Source: Paenibacillus sp. (lineage in GTDB: Bacteria > Bacillota > Bacilli > Paenibacillales > YIM-B00363). From it: a DNA stretch of 64,000 bases. The notes beneath the pieces are model-generated. The model saw nothing but the letters and a program-made list of their open reading frames with translations. It did not search any database and was not told the origin of the DNA. How positions within the stretch are numbered: the first letter of the stretch is position 1; every line of letters begins with the position of its first letter. The position numbers and the translations under genes were made by a program. The DNA lies in contig NZ_DASQNA010000039.1 in assembly GCF_035645195.1 (NCBI RefSeq), positions 186,001-250,000 on the forward strand. Reading direction: 5' to 3'. This document shows, piece by piece, positions 25,236 to 36,416 of this stretch.

Positions 25236-26279
25236 ATGGAACAGAGTCAGGGGGAACAGCTTGAAACGTATTTTCGCCGATTGACGGAGGAGGGCGTCGC
25301 GAGGCGCGGCTTCGTCCCGGGCGGCAATTGGCGGGCCTGGAGGGAGACGGCTGCCGCGCGGCAGAAGGTGCTGCTGGGAACGCTGCCGGATGACGCGGTC
25401 GATCCGGCGCCCGTCGTCAAGGAGCGGGTGCAGCTGGACGGTTACGTTCGCGAACGCGTAGAGATCACGACGTTCGACGGACTGCGGATGCCGATGTACG
25501 TGCTGATCCCGGACGGCGCGGAAGGGCCGTCGCCTGCCGTCGTCGCCTGCCACGGGCACGGCTACGGGGTGCGGGAGATCGTCGGTCTCGAGCCGGACGG
25601 CGGAGAGCGCAAGGGAGACCCGGGACTGCATAAAGATTTCGCCGTCGCTCTCGTTCGGCGGGGCTTCGTCGTAGCGGCCCCCGAGCTGCTCGGCTTCGGC
25701 GATCGCCGCTACGCCGAGGATGCGGCGGGCGGGCCGAAGGCGAATTCGTGCTTCCGCATCGCCGTTCATCTGTTGATGACGGGGCGGACGATCGCGGGCT
25801 ACCGCGTATTCGAGACGCTGCGCGCGGTCGACTACCTGCAGCGCCGCTCCGAAGCCCGCTCGGACCGGATCGGCATCATGGGCATCTCCGGCGGCGGCTT
25901 GGTCGCGGCGTTCGCCGCGGCGCTCGACGAGCGGCTGCGCGCCGCCGTCGTGAGCGGGTACGCGAATACGTTCCGCGGCAGCGTCTTGGATCGGAATCAT
26001 TGCATCGATAATTACGTTCCGGGCATGCTGACGGATTTCGACATGCCGGACGTCATCGGGCTGATCGCGCCGCGGCCGCTTTTGATCGAGAGCGGCGACC
26101 GCGACGCGGTGTTCCCGCGCGGACCGGCGGTGGAGGCGTATGCGTCGCTGCGCGACATTTATCAGGCCGCCGGAGCGGAGGATCGGCTGCGCGCCGACTT
26201 CTTCCAAGGCGGGCACGAAATCAGCGGCGCGGTCGCCTACGATTGGCTCGCGGCGGAGCTCGGAGGCGAAGGCGCATGA
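25236..26279 (+). CDS. alpha/beta-hydrolase, acetyl-esterase-like (abhydrolase_7 group)
   Basis: 347 residues, no signal peptide. The nucleophile elbow is GISGGG (about residue 212), preceded by the oxyanion-type segment CHGHGYG; the acid is likely Asp in ESGDRDAVFP and the base His in QGGHEISG. The sequence order fits dienelactone-hydrolase-like and acetyl-xylan-esterase-like enzymes. ATG 25236 follows AGGAGGAGAACGGG. The 3' end overlaps the pectinesterase start (ATGA), which strongly couples them; a role in removing acetyl or other ester groups from imported pectin oligomers fits, but the substrate is inferred. Confidence 0.85.
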   Translation: MEQSQGEQLETYFRRLTEEGVARRGFVPGGNWRAWRETAAARQKVLLGTLPDDAVDPAPVVKERVQLDGYVRERVEITTFDGLRMPMYVLIPDGAEGPSPAVVACHGHGYGVREIVGLEPDGGERKGDPGLHKDFAVALVRRGFVVAAPELLGFGDRRYAEDAAGGPKANSCFRIAVHLLMTGRTIAGYRVFETLRAVDYLQRRSEARSDRIGIMGISGGGLVAAFAAALDERLRAAVVSGYANTFRGSVLDRNHCIDNYVPGMLTDFDMPDVIGLIAPRPLLIESGDRDAVFPRGPAVEAYASLRDIYQAAGAEDRLRADFFQGGHEISGAVAYDWLAAELGGEGA

Positions 26280-27319
26280 GCGGCGGGCGGAGAGAGAAAC
26301 TGTGGGAGGAGACGGTCTTCGAGACGTTCGAGGTCGTCGTGGCGGCGGACGGGAGCGGCGATTTCGCAACGATTCAGGCCGCGATCGACGCCGTTCCCGC
26401 CGGGAACCGCGCGCCGGCAACGATTGCCGTGAAGCCGGGCGTATACCGAGAGAAGCTGTTCGTCGACAAGCCGGGCGTCCACTTGATCGGCTCGGGGGCG
26501 GACCGGACGGTCGTCGAGTACGACGATTACGCGTTAAAGAAGTATCCGAACGGAGAGATGTATAACACGTTCAATTCGTATACCGCCTATTTCGGCGGGG
26601 ACGATTTGTTCGCGGCGGACATGACGTTCGCGAATACGGCGGGGCCCGGCGCGAAGGTCGGGCAGGCGGTCGCCGTCTACGCGGACGGGGATCGCGCGCA
26701 GTTCCGGCGCTGCCGGTTCGTCGGCGCGCAGGATACGCTGTTCACCGGGCCGCTGCCGCCGGCGCCGGTCGAGCGCGCCGCGTTCGGCGGTCCGGGCGAC
26801 GTATTCCCTCGGCGGCAGGTGCGGCAATACTACCGCGATTGCTACATCGAGGGCGACGTCGACTTTATTTTCGGCTCGGCGACGGCGGTGTTCCGGGGCT
26901 GCGAGTTGTTCTCGCGCCGGCGGCCGGACGCGCCTCCCGGCGAAGCGAACGGGTGGATCACGGCGGCGTCGACCCCGCGGGAGGCGGCGTACGGATACGT
27001 GTTCTGGGACTGCCTGATCACGGGCGACGCCGCGCCGGGCTCGGTCTACCTCGGCCGGCCATGGCGGGAGCATGCGAGCGTGGCGTTCCTGCGCTGCCGG
27101 ATGGACGCCTGCGTCGCGCCGGCCGGCTGGAGCAACTGGGGCAAGCCGGAGCGGGAGGCGACGGTCCGGTTCCGCGAGTACGGCAGCGCCGGCCCCGGGG
27201 CCGACCCGTCGCGCCGCGTCCCGTGGGCGAAGCCGCTCGACGCGGGGGAGGCGGCGCGGTTCGAGCCCGCGCGCGTTCTCGCCGGCGGCGACGGCTGGAA
27301 CCCGGAAGAGGGAGACTAG
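26276..27319 (+). CDS. pectinesterase (CE8), intracellular form
   Basis: 347 residues forming a right-handed beta-helix. CE8 motifs appear in order: GSGDFATIQAAIDAVP, GVYREKLFVDKPGV, the QDTLF loop, the active-site DVDFIFGSA segment, and LGRPWRE near the end. Both catalytic Asp regions (AQDTL and DFIFG) and the Arg of LGRPW are present. It hydrolyses methyl esters of galacturonan. There is no signal peptide, unlike secreted pectinesterases, so it should act on imported oligogalacturonides. ATG 26276 overlaps the esterase stop. An insertion (PLPPAPVERAAFGGPGDVF) follows the QDTLF loop. Confidence 0.92.
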   Translation: MSGGRREKLWEETVFETFEVVVAADGSGDFATIQAAIDAVPAGNRAPATIAVKPGVYREKLFVDKPGVHLIGSGADRTVVEYDDYALKKYPNGEMYNTFNSYTAYFGGDDLFAADMTFANTAGPGAKVGQAVAVYADGDRAQFRRCRFVGAQDTLFTGPLPPAPVERAAFGGPGDVFPRRQVRQYYRDCYIEGDVDFIFGSATAVFRGCELFSRRRPDAPPGEANGWITAASTPREAAYGYVFWDCLITGDAAPGSVYLGRPWREHASVAFLRCRMDACVAPAGWSNWGKPEREATVRFREYGSAGPGADPSRRVPWAKPLDAGEAARFEPARVLAGGDGWNPEEGD

Positions 27320-27367
27320 GGGCGCCGCGGTCGAGGCGGGTGAGCGCTGTGATCCCCGACCGGCGAA

Positions 27368-27523
27368 GAATGGAAACAGTTTGTAAGCCATTTGTTAGGC
27401 CAGGGGAACAAAAGGTTAGGTATGCCGAACAAACGGGGCTTCGGGGCCAGAATGGAAAGAGTTTGTAAGCACTTTTGTAAGGCTAGGTGAATTAAAAGTT
27501 AGATATGCCGAACAAACGGGGCT
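27368..27523 (+). repeat. two imperfect 73-74-base tandem copies of an unknown element
   Basis: Copy 1 (27368-27440) and copy 2 (27450-27523) both start GAATGGAAA-AGTTTGTAAGC and end TATGCCGAACAAACGGGGCT; they differ at scattered positions in between. They lie between the pectinesterase stop and a terminator and contain no open frame. Origin and role are not recognised. Confidence 0.85.
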
Positions 27524-27539
27524 CGAATGGGCGCGGCAG

Positions 27540-27562
27540 GGGGCGGAGACGCCCCTTTTTTC
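27540..27562 (+). terminator. intrinsic terminator after the pectinesterase gene
   Basis: GGGGCG and CGCCCC pair around a GAGA tetraloop, followed directly by TTTTTT. Confidence 0.85.
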
Positions 27563-27642
27563 GTGCCGCCGCAGCGCTGCGCCTTTGCTTGTTTTTCCCT
27601 CGTTTGGGCATCCTAACAGGGACTACCATACCGTAGGAAGGA

Positions 27643-27888
27643 ATGGATGCACCGATGGAAGAGACGAAAAAGGATGAACTGGAACGCGTGCTGGAAGAAG
27701 CGCTCGACGTAACGAAGGAGCGGGACGAGAAGCGCTTCGATACGAACGAGCTGGCGCGGGAGCGCATCAGCGCGCCGTACGAGTACCGCGTTCGGGCCGA
27801 ACGCGACCCGATCGCGGAGGAGACGAAAATCATCCGGAGCATGGCGAAGGAGCCGGACGACAAATACGACGAATATGCCAAAACCTAG
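27643..27888 (+). CDS. small acidic protein of unknown function
   Basis: 81 residues, highly charged and helix-rich: KDELERVLEEALDVTKERDEK then a Arg/Glu-rich half ending DDKYDEYAKT. No signal peptide, cysteine or membrane segment. ATG 27643 lies behind TAGGAAGGA; ATG 27655 is an alternative. It is monocistronic-looking, between a terminator and the strong pcrB promoter that begins 3 bases after its stop. I do not recognise the family. Confidence 0.6.
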   Translation: MDAPMEETKKDELERVLEEALDVTKERDEKRFDTNELARERISAPYEYRVRAERDPIAEETKIIRSMAKEPDDKYDEYAKT

Positions 27889-27890
27889 GT

Positions 27891-27919
27891 TTGACATGGT
27901 TTTCCGCCTCGTTTAGACT
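27891..27919 (+). promoter_or_regulatory. strong sigma-A promoter of pcrB-pcrA-ligA
   Basis: TTGACA (27891-27896) and TAGACT (27914-27919) are exactly 17 bases apart, 47 bases upstream of the pcrB start. Confidence 0.85.
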
Positions 27920-27966
27920 GGAAAAAGAAGAACAAATGTTTTCGTGCGATGCGTGCAGGGGGCGTC

Positions 27967-28659
27967 ATGGTCGATCGTTGGATGGAAGAATGGAAGCATG
28001 TATTTAAGCTGGATCCGGACAAGGAGCTGGACGACGAGGCGCTCGATGCCTTGTGCCTCTCCGGAACGGACGCCGTGCTGGTCGGAGGGTCGAGCGGGGT
28101 CACGTATGACAACACGGTCGACCTTTTGGCGCGCCTCAGGCGGTACGAATTGCCCTGCGCGCTCGAGGTGACGACGCTGGAAGGCGTCGTGCCGGGGTTC
28201 GACGCGTACTTGGTGCCGATCGCGCTGAACAGCGCCGACGCCGATTTCGTCGTCGGGCGGCACGCCGAGGCGCTCAAGCGGTACGGGCATTTGCTGCCGC
28301 GCGAGGGCGTCGTCGCCGCCGAAGGGTACGTCATCGCGAACCCGGACTGCGAGGCGGCGCGCGTGGCGAAGGCGAAGCCGGTCGACGAAGCGGACATCGT
28401 CGCGTACGCGAGGTTCGCCGACCGGCTGCTGAGACTGCCGATCGTGTATATCGAATACTCCGGCGCGTTCGGCGATCTCGCGGCCGTCGCGAAGGCGAAG
28501 GCCGCGATGACGAACGCGCGCCTCTTCTACGGCGGCGGCATCGACGGCGCGGAGAAGGCCGCTGCGGCGGCGCAGGTGGCGGACACGATCGTAGTCGGCA
28601 ATATCGTTTATCAATCTTTACCCCTTGCGCTGGAGACGGTGCGGGCTGTAAAGTCGTAG
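27967..28659 (+). CDS. pcrB: heptaprenylglyceryl phosphate synthase PcrB
   Basis: 230 residues, a TIM barrel that joins a heptaprenyl group to sn-glycerol-1-phosphate, giving an archaeal-type ether lipid precursor found in Bacillales. Marks are WKHVFKLDPDKELDDEAL, GTDAVLVGGSSGVT, the PIVYIEYSGAFG segment and the phosphate-binding LFYGGGIDGAEKA and TIVVGNIVY near the end. B. subtilis PcrB is 228 residues. ATG 27967 (after GCAGGGGGCGTC) is preferred to ATG 27949. It heads the conserved pcrB-pcrA-ligA operon. Confidence 0.95.
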   Translation: MVDRWMEEWKHVFKLDPDKELDDEALDALCLSGTDAVLVGGSSGVTYDNTVDLLARLRRYELPCALEVTTLEGVVPGFDAYLVPIALNSADADFVVGRHAEALKRYGHLLPREGVVAAEGYVIANPDCEAARVAKAKPVDEADIVAYARFADRLLRLPIVYIEYSGAFGDLAAVAKAKAAMTNARLFYGGGIDGAEKAAAAAQVADTIVVGNIVYQSLPLALETVRAVKS

Positions 28660-28741
28660 GGGCGGATTCGCGGGAACATTTTCATCATATTATCGGTTTT
28701 ATCATTTATAGCATTTCGGGAATAGAAAGGTTTGAGCACGC

Positions 28742-31057
28742 ATGGGACATCCGGTTGACATTCGAGAAGCGGTGACGAAGCTGAATCCGCGGCAGCGGGA
28801 GGCGGTGGAGGCGACGGACGGCCCTTTGCTCGTGCTCGCGGGCGCGGGGAGCGGCAAGACGCGGGTGCTGACGCACCGAATCGCGTATTTGATCGGCGCG
28901 AAGAAGGTGGCGCCTTGGGCGATTCTCGCGATTACGTTCACGAACAAAGCGGCGCGGGAGATGCAGGAGCGGGTGGCGAAGCTGGTCGGCCCGCAGGGGC
29001 AGGACATTTGGGTATCGACGTTCCACTCGATGTGCGTGCGCATCCTGCGCCGCGACATCGGGCGGATCGGGTTTTCGCAGAGCTTCTCGATTCTAGACTC
29101 GGGGGACCAGCTGTCGGTCATTCGGAACTGCATGAAGGATCTGAACATCGACAGCAAAAAGTTCGAACCGCGCGCCGTGCAGGCGGCGATCAGCAACGCG
29201 AAGAACGAGCTGATTACGCCGGAGCAATTCGAACAGAAAATCGGCGATTATTTCGACGGCATCGTCGCGAAGGTGTACAAGAAATATCAGGAGCGGCTGA
29301 AGGCGAACAACTCGCTCGACTTCGACGACCTGATCATGACGACGATCCGTCTCTTCCAGGAAGAGCCGCAGGTGCTGGAGTTTTACCAAAACAAGTTCCA
29401 GTATATTCACGTCGACGAGTACCAGGATACGAACCGCGCGCAATACATGCTGTGTAAGATGCTGGCGGACAAGCATCACCGCATCTGCGTCGTGGGCGAC
29501 TCCGACCAGTCGATCTATAAGTGGCGCGGCGCGGATATTTCGAACATTCTCAACTTCGAAGAGGATTATCCGGAGGCGCGGTCGATTTTGCTCGAGCAAA
29601 ATTACCGGTCGACGGCCAACATCCTGAACGCCGCGAACGAGGTCATCAAGAACAACGCCGGCCGCAAGGCGAAAAACTTGTGGACGGACCAAGGCGAAGG
29701 CAATAAGATCCAGCTGTATATGGCGGATTCGGAGCATGAGGAAGCGTATTTCATCGCGGGAACGATCCGGAAAAACCGCTCCGCGGGACGCCGGTTCGGC
29801 GAGCACGCGATTTTGTACCGGACGAACGCGCAGTCCCGCGTGATCGAGGAAGTGCTGATCAAGTCGGACATCCCGTACCAAATCGTCGGCGGCGTAAAGT
29901 TCTACGATCGGAAAGAGATCAAAGATTTGCTCGCGTATTTGCGGCTCATTTCGAACCCGGACGACGATATTTCGTTCGCGCGGATCGTCAACGTGCCGAA
30001 GCGGGGCATCGGCGATACGACGATCGACAAGCTCGGCGCGGCGGCTGCGGCGCGGGGCGTGTCGATGTACGCGATGATCGACGGCATCACCTCGGTGGAC
30101 GTAACGGGCCGGGCGGCGACGGCATTGCGAGAGTTCAAAGAAATCATCGATAATTTATCCCGCATGGTCGAATATTTGTCCGTTACGGAACTGACCGAGA
30201 AGATGCTTGAGATGACGCAGTACCGCATGGAGCTGCAACGCGAAAATACGCTGGAGTCGAAGGCGCGCCTTGAGAACATCGAGGAATTCCTGTCGGTGAC
30301 GATGGATTTCGAGAAGCGGAACGAAGACAAGTCGCTCGTGTCGTTCCTCACCGATCTCGCGCTGATCGCCGACATCGATTCTATGAACGACGATCCGGAG
30401 GAAGGCGGCGACGCGGTCATCCTGATGACGATGCACAGCGCGAAGGGTCTCGAGTTCCCGGTCGTGTTCATCGCCGGCATGGAGGAGAACGTCTTCCCGC
30501 ACAGCCGGTCGGCGAACGACGTCGAGGAGCTCGAGGAAGAGCGGCGCCTCGCCTACGTCGGCATCACGCGCGCGGAGAAGGAATTGTTCCTGACGTGCGC
30601 GCGGATGCGGACGCTGTTCGGGCGGACGCAGGCGAACGCGCCGTCGCGGTTCTTGGACGAAATTCCGGACCAGTACAAGGAGATCGTCTCCCCGGGCCGG
30701 CCGACGTTCGGCTCGCGGCCTGCGGGCGGGTTCGGCGGCGGCGGACTCGGCGGCTCGTCGTTCGGCAGCGGACCGTCGAGCTTCGGCAACGCGGCGAAGA
30801 GCGCCTTCACGGCGGCTTCCGGCGGCGCGGGCGCGGGCGTGCCTCGCGTGACGAAGATGCAGCCGACGTTCGCCGGCGGCGGCGCCGCGGGCGCCGACTT
30901 CGCGCCGGGCGACAAGGTGCAGCACGGCAAGTGGGGCACGGGCACGGTCGTGTCGGTGCGCGGCGACGGCGACGACAAGGAGCTGCAGATCGCGTTCCCG
31001 GCGCCGGTCGGGGTGAAGAAGCTGCTCGCCCGGTTCGCGCCGATCACGAAGGTGTAA
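28742..31057 (+). CDS. pcrA: ATP-dependent DNA helicase PcrA (UvrD/Rep family)
   Basis: 771 residues, superfamily 1A 3'-5' helicase for repair and for clearing RecA or plasmid replication intermediates. Motifs: Q motif [11 protein letters not shown], Walker A GAGSGKT (about 37-43), motif Ia [13 protein letters not shown], motif [10 protein letters not shown], motif [18 protein letters not shown], motif IV QNYRST, motif [16 protein letters not shown], motif [11 protein letters not shown] Gly/Ser-rich linker (about residues 665-720) leads to the conserved C-terminal [15 protein letters not shown] module that binds RNA polymerase in B. subtilis. Start ATG 28742 with AGAAAGG upstream. Confidence 0.97.
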   Translation: MGHPVDIREAVTKLNPRQREAVEATDGPLLVLAGAGSGKTRVLTHRIAYLIGAKKVAPWAILAITFTNKAAREMQERVAKLVGPQGQDIWVSTFHSMCVRILRRDIGRIGFSQSFSILDSGDQLSVIRNCMKDLNIDSKKFEPRAVQAAISNAKNELITPEQFEQKIGDYFDGIVAKVYKKYQERLKANNSLDFDDLIMTTIRLFQEEPQVLEFYQNKFQYIHVDEYQDTNRAQYMLCKMLADKHHRICVVGDSDQSIYKWRGADISNILNFEEDYPEARSILLEQNYRSTANILNAANEVIKNNAGRKAKNLWTDQGEGNKIQLYMADSEHEEAYFIAGTIRKNRSAGRRFGEHAILYRTNAQSRVIEEVLIKSDIPYQIVGGVKFYDRKEIKDLLAYLRLISNPDDDISFARIVNVPKRGIGDTTIDKLGAAAAARGVSMYAMIDGITSVDVTGRAATALREFKEIIDNLSRMVEYLSVTELTEKMLEMTQYRMELQRENTLESKARLENIEEFLSVTMDFEKRNEDKSLVSFLTDLALIADIDSMNDDPEEGGDAVILMTMHSAKGLEFPVVFIAGMEENVFPHSRSANDVEELEEERRLAYVGITRAEKELFLTCARMRTLFGRTQANAPSRFLDEIPDQYKEIVSPGRPTFGSRPAGGFGGGGLGGSSFGSGPSSFGNAAKSAFTAASGGAGAGVPRVTKMQPTFAGGGAAGADFAPGDKVQHGKWGTGTVVSVRGDGDDKELQIAFPAPVGVKKLLARFAPITKV

Positions 31058-31147
31058 CTGCTTATTCTAATCGGGCAAGAGGGCCGTTCGGCCGAAACCG
31101 CGGACATGGCGTTCCGTTGTTTCGCGCGCGGCGGCCGTTTTACATAA

Positions 31148-33205
<2,058 letters not shown>

Positions 33206-33211
33206 CAGAAG

Positions 33212-33249
33212 CGAGGCTTTCGGATCTTCATCCGAAAGCCTCGTTTTTG
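33212..33249 (+). terminator. intrinsic terminator of pcrB-pcrA-ligA
   Basis: CGAGGCTTTCGGAT and ATCCGAAAGCCTCG form a perfect 14-bp stem with a CTTC loop, followed by TTTTTG. Confidence 0.95.
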
Positions 33250-33366
33250 TTGGCGGCGGCGGTACCGTTCCGGAACGCAAACAGCCCTCATTCTCTCCCG
33301 GCCGGAGGAACCAAGGGCTGTCGAGCGGCATTGCTCGTGAAGGAGAACGGCACGTGTGTGTGAAGA

Positions 33367-33386
33367 GGGGGCGAGCCGCCGCCCCC
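33367..33386 (-). terminator. GC hairpin after the small minus-strand gene
   Basis: GGGGGCG and CGCCCCC pair around a 6-base loop just past the stop of the minus-strand gene. Read on the minus strand it is followed by TCTTCAC, so it is a weak terminator. Confidence 0.5.
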
Positions 33387-33398
33387 TTCTTCCGCAAA

Positions 33399-33560
33399 TC
33401 AATCCTTCTGCTCGCAAGCGTCGCTTTCGATCGCCTGCTGCTGCTCCGGCGTGAAATCCTGCCAATCGTTGTCGTTCGCCATCGTCTCGCCGTACTGGTC
33501 TAGGCGGGAAGGCTGGGCTTGGCCCCCGTCCCGTTTCGGATGCGAATTGCGTCCAGTCAT
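33399..33560 (-). CDS. small hydrophilic protein of unknown function
   Basis: 53 residues: a basic, Gly/Gln-rich start (MTGRNSHPKRDGGQAQPSRL) and an acidic end (DNDWQDFTPEQQQAIESDAC). ATG 33560 follows GGGGGTGATACGT, a good ribosome site, which is the main support; the frame stays open to 33605. There is no signal peptide. It lies alone on the minus strand between ligA and the acid-sugar cluster. No family recognised. Confidence 0.55.
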   Translation of the reverse strand: MTGRNSHPKRDGGQAQPSRLDQYGETMANDNDWQDFTPEQQQAIESDACEQKD

Positions 33561-33705
33561 ACGTATCACCCCCAGAGTAGTTTGCGCAAATTTAGCCATT
33601 TGCACGCGGGCGTAAGCTAGCCAAAGGGAAGACAGATAACCTGCGGAAGGGTGGGGGAAACGTGAACTTCACCATCGGCATGGAGAAAGCGCTTCAAAAA
33701 AAGCA

Positions 33706-33735
33706 TTGACTGGTATACTAGTCCTCAAGTATTCT
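33706..33735 (+). promoter_or_regulatory. promoter of the acid-sugar cluster
   Basis: TTGACT (33706-33711) and TATTCT (33730-33735) are 18 bases apart. The first GntR-type palindrome overlaps the -35 box and spacer. A weak cre-like sequence AGAAAGCGCTTCAA lies at 33684-33697, just upstream. Confidence 0.55.
33708..33723. promoter_or_regulatory. GntR/FCD (UxuR-like) operator 1
   Basis: GACTGGTATACTAGTC is a 16-base palindrome with 14 matching positions and a GGTATACT core close to the UxuR-type TTGGTATACCAA operators of FCD-subfamily GntR proteins. It overlaps the -35 element, so binding should repress. Confidence 0.65.
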
Positions 33736-33784
33736 TGTATTGAGAAATCGATCTACATAGAAGGCGGATCCGTATACCCTCACA

Positions 33785-33798
33785 ACTTGTATACTAGT
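33785..33798. promoter_or_regulatory. GntR/FCD (UxuR-like) operator 2
   Basis: ACTTGTATACTAGT is a 14-base palindrome (12 matching positions) sharing TATACTAGT with operator 1. The centres are 76 bases apart, about seven helical turns, which would allow looping by a GntR dimer pair. It sits between the promoter and the first gene. Confidence 0.65.
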
Positions 33799-33841
33799 GG
33801 CCAAGGATACGGTAATAAAAGGACAAGGGGGATACCAACGA

Positions 33842-34516
33842 GTGCAAACCCAAGCGGAATGGAGCAGCGACGAACAATTATTCGCGCTGATCAAGAAGGA
33901 GCTGTACACGCCGGTCGTAGGGGACATTCTTGACGCGAAAGGCTTTTACCACCAGTTCCTGCCTCAGCCGATTCAGCCGATGAAGGAAGACATGGTCGTT
34001 GTCGGCAGGGCCATGCCGGCGCTTATGATCGACGTATTCGGCGAGCAAGAGAAGCCGTTCGGCGAATTAACGGCGGCGCTCGACCAACTGCAGCCCGGAG
34101 AAGTGTACATTGCCGCCGGCGGTACGATGCGATGCGCGTATTGGGGCGAAATTTTAACCGCAACGGCGCGCAAACGCGGGGCGGTCGGGGCGATCATCGA
34201 CGGCTTCCACCGGGATACGAAGATGGTGCTGGAGCAAAACTGGCCTGTGTTCTCGCGCGGCCGCTATGCGCAAGACTCCGGCGTACGCACCCAGGTTGTC
34301 AACTACCGGTGCCCGATTGAAATCGGCGGGGTATGGATTCATCCGGGAGATTTAGTGTTTGCCGATCTGGACGGCGTGCTGATCGTTCCGAAGAAGGTCG
34401 AGCACGAGGTCATTCAACGGGCGCTGGAAAAGGTTCGCGGCGAGAAGCTTGTCCGGAAGGAAATCGAGAACGGCATGTCCAGCACGGAAGCATTTAAGAA
34501 ATACGGCATCCTGTAG
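33842..34516 (+). CDS. RraA-family protein (aldolase/decarboxylase-like)
   Basis: 224 residues. The RraA fold shows in [21 protein letters not shown], the [15 protein letters not shown] loop and [15 protein letters not shown], whose Arg-Asp pair binds metal-substrate in HMG/CHA aldolases. Family members are 4-hydroxy-4-methyl-2-oxoglutarate aldolases, oxaloacetate decarboxylases or RNase E regulators; the last role does not apply in Firmicutes. A GTG start at 33842 behind AAGGGGGAT is chosen; the frame runs up to GTG 33797, which lies in operator 2 and lacks an RBS. As first gene of a sugar-acid cluster it probably splits or decarboxylates a keto acid. Substrate unknown. Confidence 0.82.
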   Translation: MQTQAEWSSDEQLFALIKKELYTPVVGDILDAKGFYHQFLPQPIQPMKEDMVVVGRAMPALMIDVFGEQEKPFGELTAALDQLQPGEVYIAAGGTMRCAYWGEILTATARKRGAVGAIIDGFHRDTKMVLEQNWPVFSRGRYAQDSGVRTQVVNYRCPIEIGGVWIHPGDLVFADLDGVLIVPKKVEHEVIQRALEKVRGEKLVRKEIENGMSSTEAFKKYGIL

Positions 34517-34524
34517 GAGGCGCT

Positions 34525-35643
34525 ATGATCATCACGAAATTCGAGACTTGGCTGGTCAAGCGGGAGAAGAGCTTCTTCGACCAAAAGCGCCAAGGGAAAA
34601 GCGGCATGCCGTGGGATGTTGTCGTCCTTAAAATTACAACGGATACGGGCATCGAAGGAATCGCGACCGCGCTGGCGGCGCGTTCCGGAACGATAACGGA
34701 AGCCTACTTGCAGGAAAATATCGCGCCGGTGCTGATCGGCAGGGACCCTTATGATCGGGAAGCGATCTGGCACGAGCTGTGGAATATCGACCGGCACTTG
34801 GCGTTCTTCCCAGTCTACATATGCGGCCCGGTAGATGTGGCGCTATGGGATATAGCCGCCAAAGCGGCAAACCTGCCGCTCTATAAGTATATGGGAGCGT
34901 ACCGGACGAAGCTGCCCGTCTATGCAAGCGGTTTATTTCACGAAACGGTGGAAGACTACGTCCAGGAAGCGCTGTACTATCAATCGAAGGGAATTAAGGC
35001 TTATAAAGCCCATCCGCCGGGACCGGTTCAGAAAGACATGGAAATTCACGAAGCGCTTCGCGGCGCGGTAGGGGACCATTTCACACTATTGACGGACCCG
35101 GTCGCCGAATACAGCCTGGACGAAGCCATACGTGTCGGAAGGCAGCTGGAGCGGTTGAATTACTTATGGTTCGAGGAACCGTTCCGCGACTTCGAACTTT
35201 ATAAATATCGCGAGCTGTGCCGAAGTCTCGACATTCCGATTGCGGCTACGGAAACGACCCGAGGCTGTCATTGGGGAGTCGCGCAAGCGATCGCGATGAA
35301 CGCTGCGGACATCGTAAGAGCGGATGTATCGTGGAAAAACGGCATTACGGGAACGATGAAAATTGCCCATCTCGCCGAATCGTTCGGCTTGCGCTGCGAG
35401 ATTCATACGACAACGATGAACTATATGGATATCGTGAACCTGCATGTTTCGTGCGCGATCCGGAACTGCGAGTATTATGAATATTTCGTGCCCGAGGACA
35501 ACTTCAAATTTCTGATGAAAGAAGATTTGCCGATCGATGAGGAAGGCTTCATTCACGTGCCTACTGCGCCAGGCATCGGCGTCGAGCTCGACTGGGAACT
35601 GATCCGCTCGCAATGCTCATCCTATAAAGTTATTGCTAAATAA
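34525..35643 (+). CDS. enolase-superfamily enzyme (mandelate racemase/muconate-lactonizing type) 1
   Basis: 372 residues. N-terminal capping domain (IEGIATALAARSG), barrel start GPVDVALWDIAAKAANLPLY, then metal ligands Asp in LLTDPVAEY, Glu in WFEEPFRD and Glu in AATETTRG; a basic residue in KAYKAHPPG and His in CEIHTTTMNY are the likely acid/base groups. The KxxH-like arrangement and EIHTT differ from the mandelate racemase KxK/His-Asp pattern, so it could be a distinct acid-sugar dehydratase or racemase subgroup. ATG 34525 follows TAGGAGGCGC, 8 bases after the RraA-like gene. Confidence 0.87.
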   Translation: MIITKFETWLVKREKSFFDQKRQGKSGMPWDVVVLKITTDTGIEGIATALAARSGTITEAYLQENIAPVLIGRDPYDREAIWHELWNIDRHLAFFPVYICGPVDVALWDIAAKAANLPLYKYMGAYRTKLPVYASGLFHETVEDYVQEALYYQSKGIKAYKAHPPGPVQKDMEIHEALRGAVGDHFTLLTDPVAEYSLDEAIRVGRQLERLNYLWFEEPFRDFELYKYRELCRSLDIPIAATETTRGCHWGVAQAIAMNAADIVRADVSWKNGITGTMKIAHLAESFGLRCEIHTTTMNYMDIVNLHVSCAIRNCEYYEYFVPEDNFKFLMKEDLPIDEEGFIHVPTAPGIGVELDWELIRSQCSSYKVIAK

Positions 35644-35683
35644 TTGGAGGGGGGGAATAATGGAGGGAGAGGAGGAGTAAGCT

Positions 35684-36382
35684 ATGAATTTTCATCCATT
35701 AAAAGCTTCTCGCAAAACATTAGGCGATGACGTATATAAGGCTCTTAAGGAACAAATCGTGACTTTGCAGTTAAAGCCGGGGGAAATGATCTATGAAAGC
35801 TCGCTGGCCTCCGCGTTCGGGATCAGCCGAACTCCCGTGAGGGAAGCTATCAACCGGCTGCAGCAGGAAGAGCTGATTCAAATCTATCCGCAGCGCGGCG
35901 CCATTATCGCGCATCTGTCCGAAAAGAAGGTCAGGGAAGCGCAATTCGTCCGGGAAACCTTGGAGATCGGCGCCTTCAAGACGATTGCGGGCCTATGGGA
36001 TCGCGAGGACGAAACGTATCAGAAGGCCGAGAAAGACATACTGTCGATCATCGTCCAGCAGAAAGAAGCCGTCAGACAAGGCAACTATATCGATTTTATT
36101 CAGTTGGATGCAAGCTATCATACGAGAATTCTGCAATTAGTGAACAACCAAACGCTAATGCAAGTTCTTCAAGTCATGAGAGCGCATTTGAACCGAATGA
36201 GATATTTGGAGCTGAGGGAAGGCAGGCACGAGCAGGAATCCATCAAGCATCACGAAATGCTCTTGGAGCATCTGAAGCGCAACGAAGTGGAGAAGACGGA
36301 GCAGCTGTTGATCACGCATCTGAGATACATTGTGAACGATTGGCAAAAAATCATGGATAAATACGCCGACTTTTTCGAGTAA
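35684..36382 (+). CDS. GntR-family regulator, FCD subfamily
   Basis: 232 residues. The N-terminal winged helix includes DDVYKALKEQIVTLQLKPGEMIYE and FGISRTPVREAINRLQQEELIQ; the C-terminal FCD effector domain has the metal/ligand residues in QLDASYHTRIL and EHLKRNE...LLITHLR. ATG 35684 follows GGAGAGGAGGAG. It lies inside the acid-sugar cluster and is the natural ligand of the two palindromes upstream of the first gene, releasing them when a pathway intermediate binds. Confidence 0.93.
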   Translation: MNFHPLKASRKTLGDDVYKALKEQIVTLQLKPGEMIYESSLASAFGISRTPVREAINRLQQEELIQIYPQRGAIIAHLSEKKVREAQFVRETLEIGAFKTIAGLWDREDETYQKAEKDILSIIVQQKEAVRQGNYIDFIQLDASYHTRILQLVNNQTLMQVLQVMRAHLNRMRYLELREGRHEQESIKHHEMLLEHLKRNEVEKTEQLLITHLRYIVNDWQKIMDKYADFFE

Positions 36383-36416
36383 ATATATTGTATATATGGA
36401 GAAAGAAGGGTTTGCG

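Noticed and set aside
27368-27523. Possible tRNA or CRISPR in the duplicated element
   Set aside because: No cloverleaf folding, and only two copies with a 9-base gap.
33661-33708. Tiny frame VNFTIGMEKALQKKH upstream of the acid-sugar cluster
   Set aside because: Only 15 codons in a promoter region; no further support.
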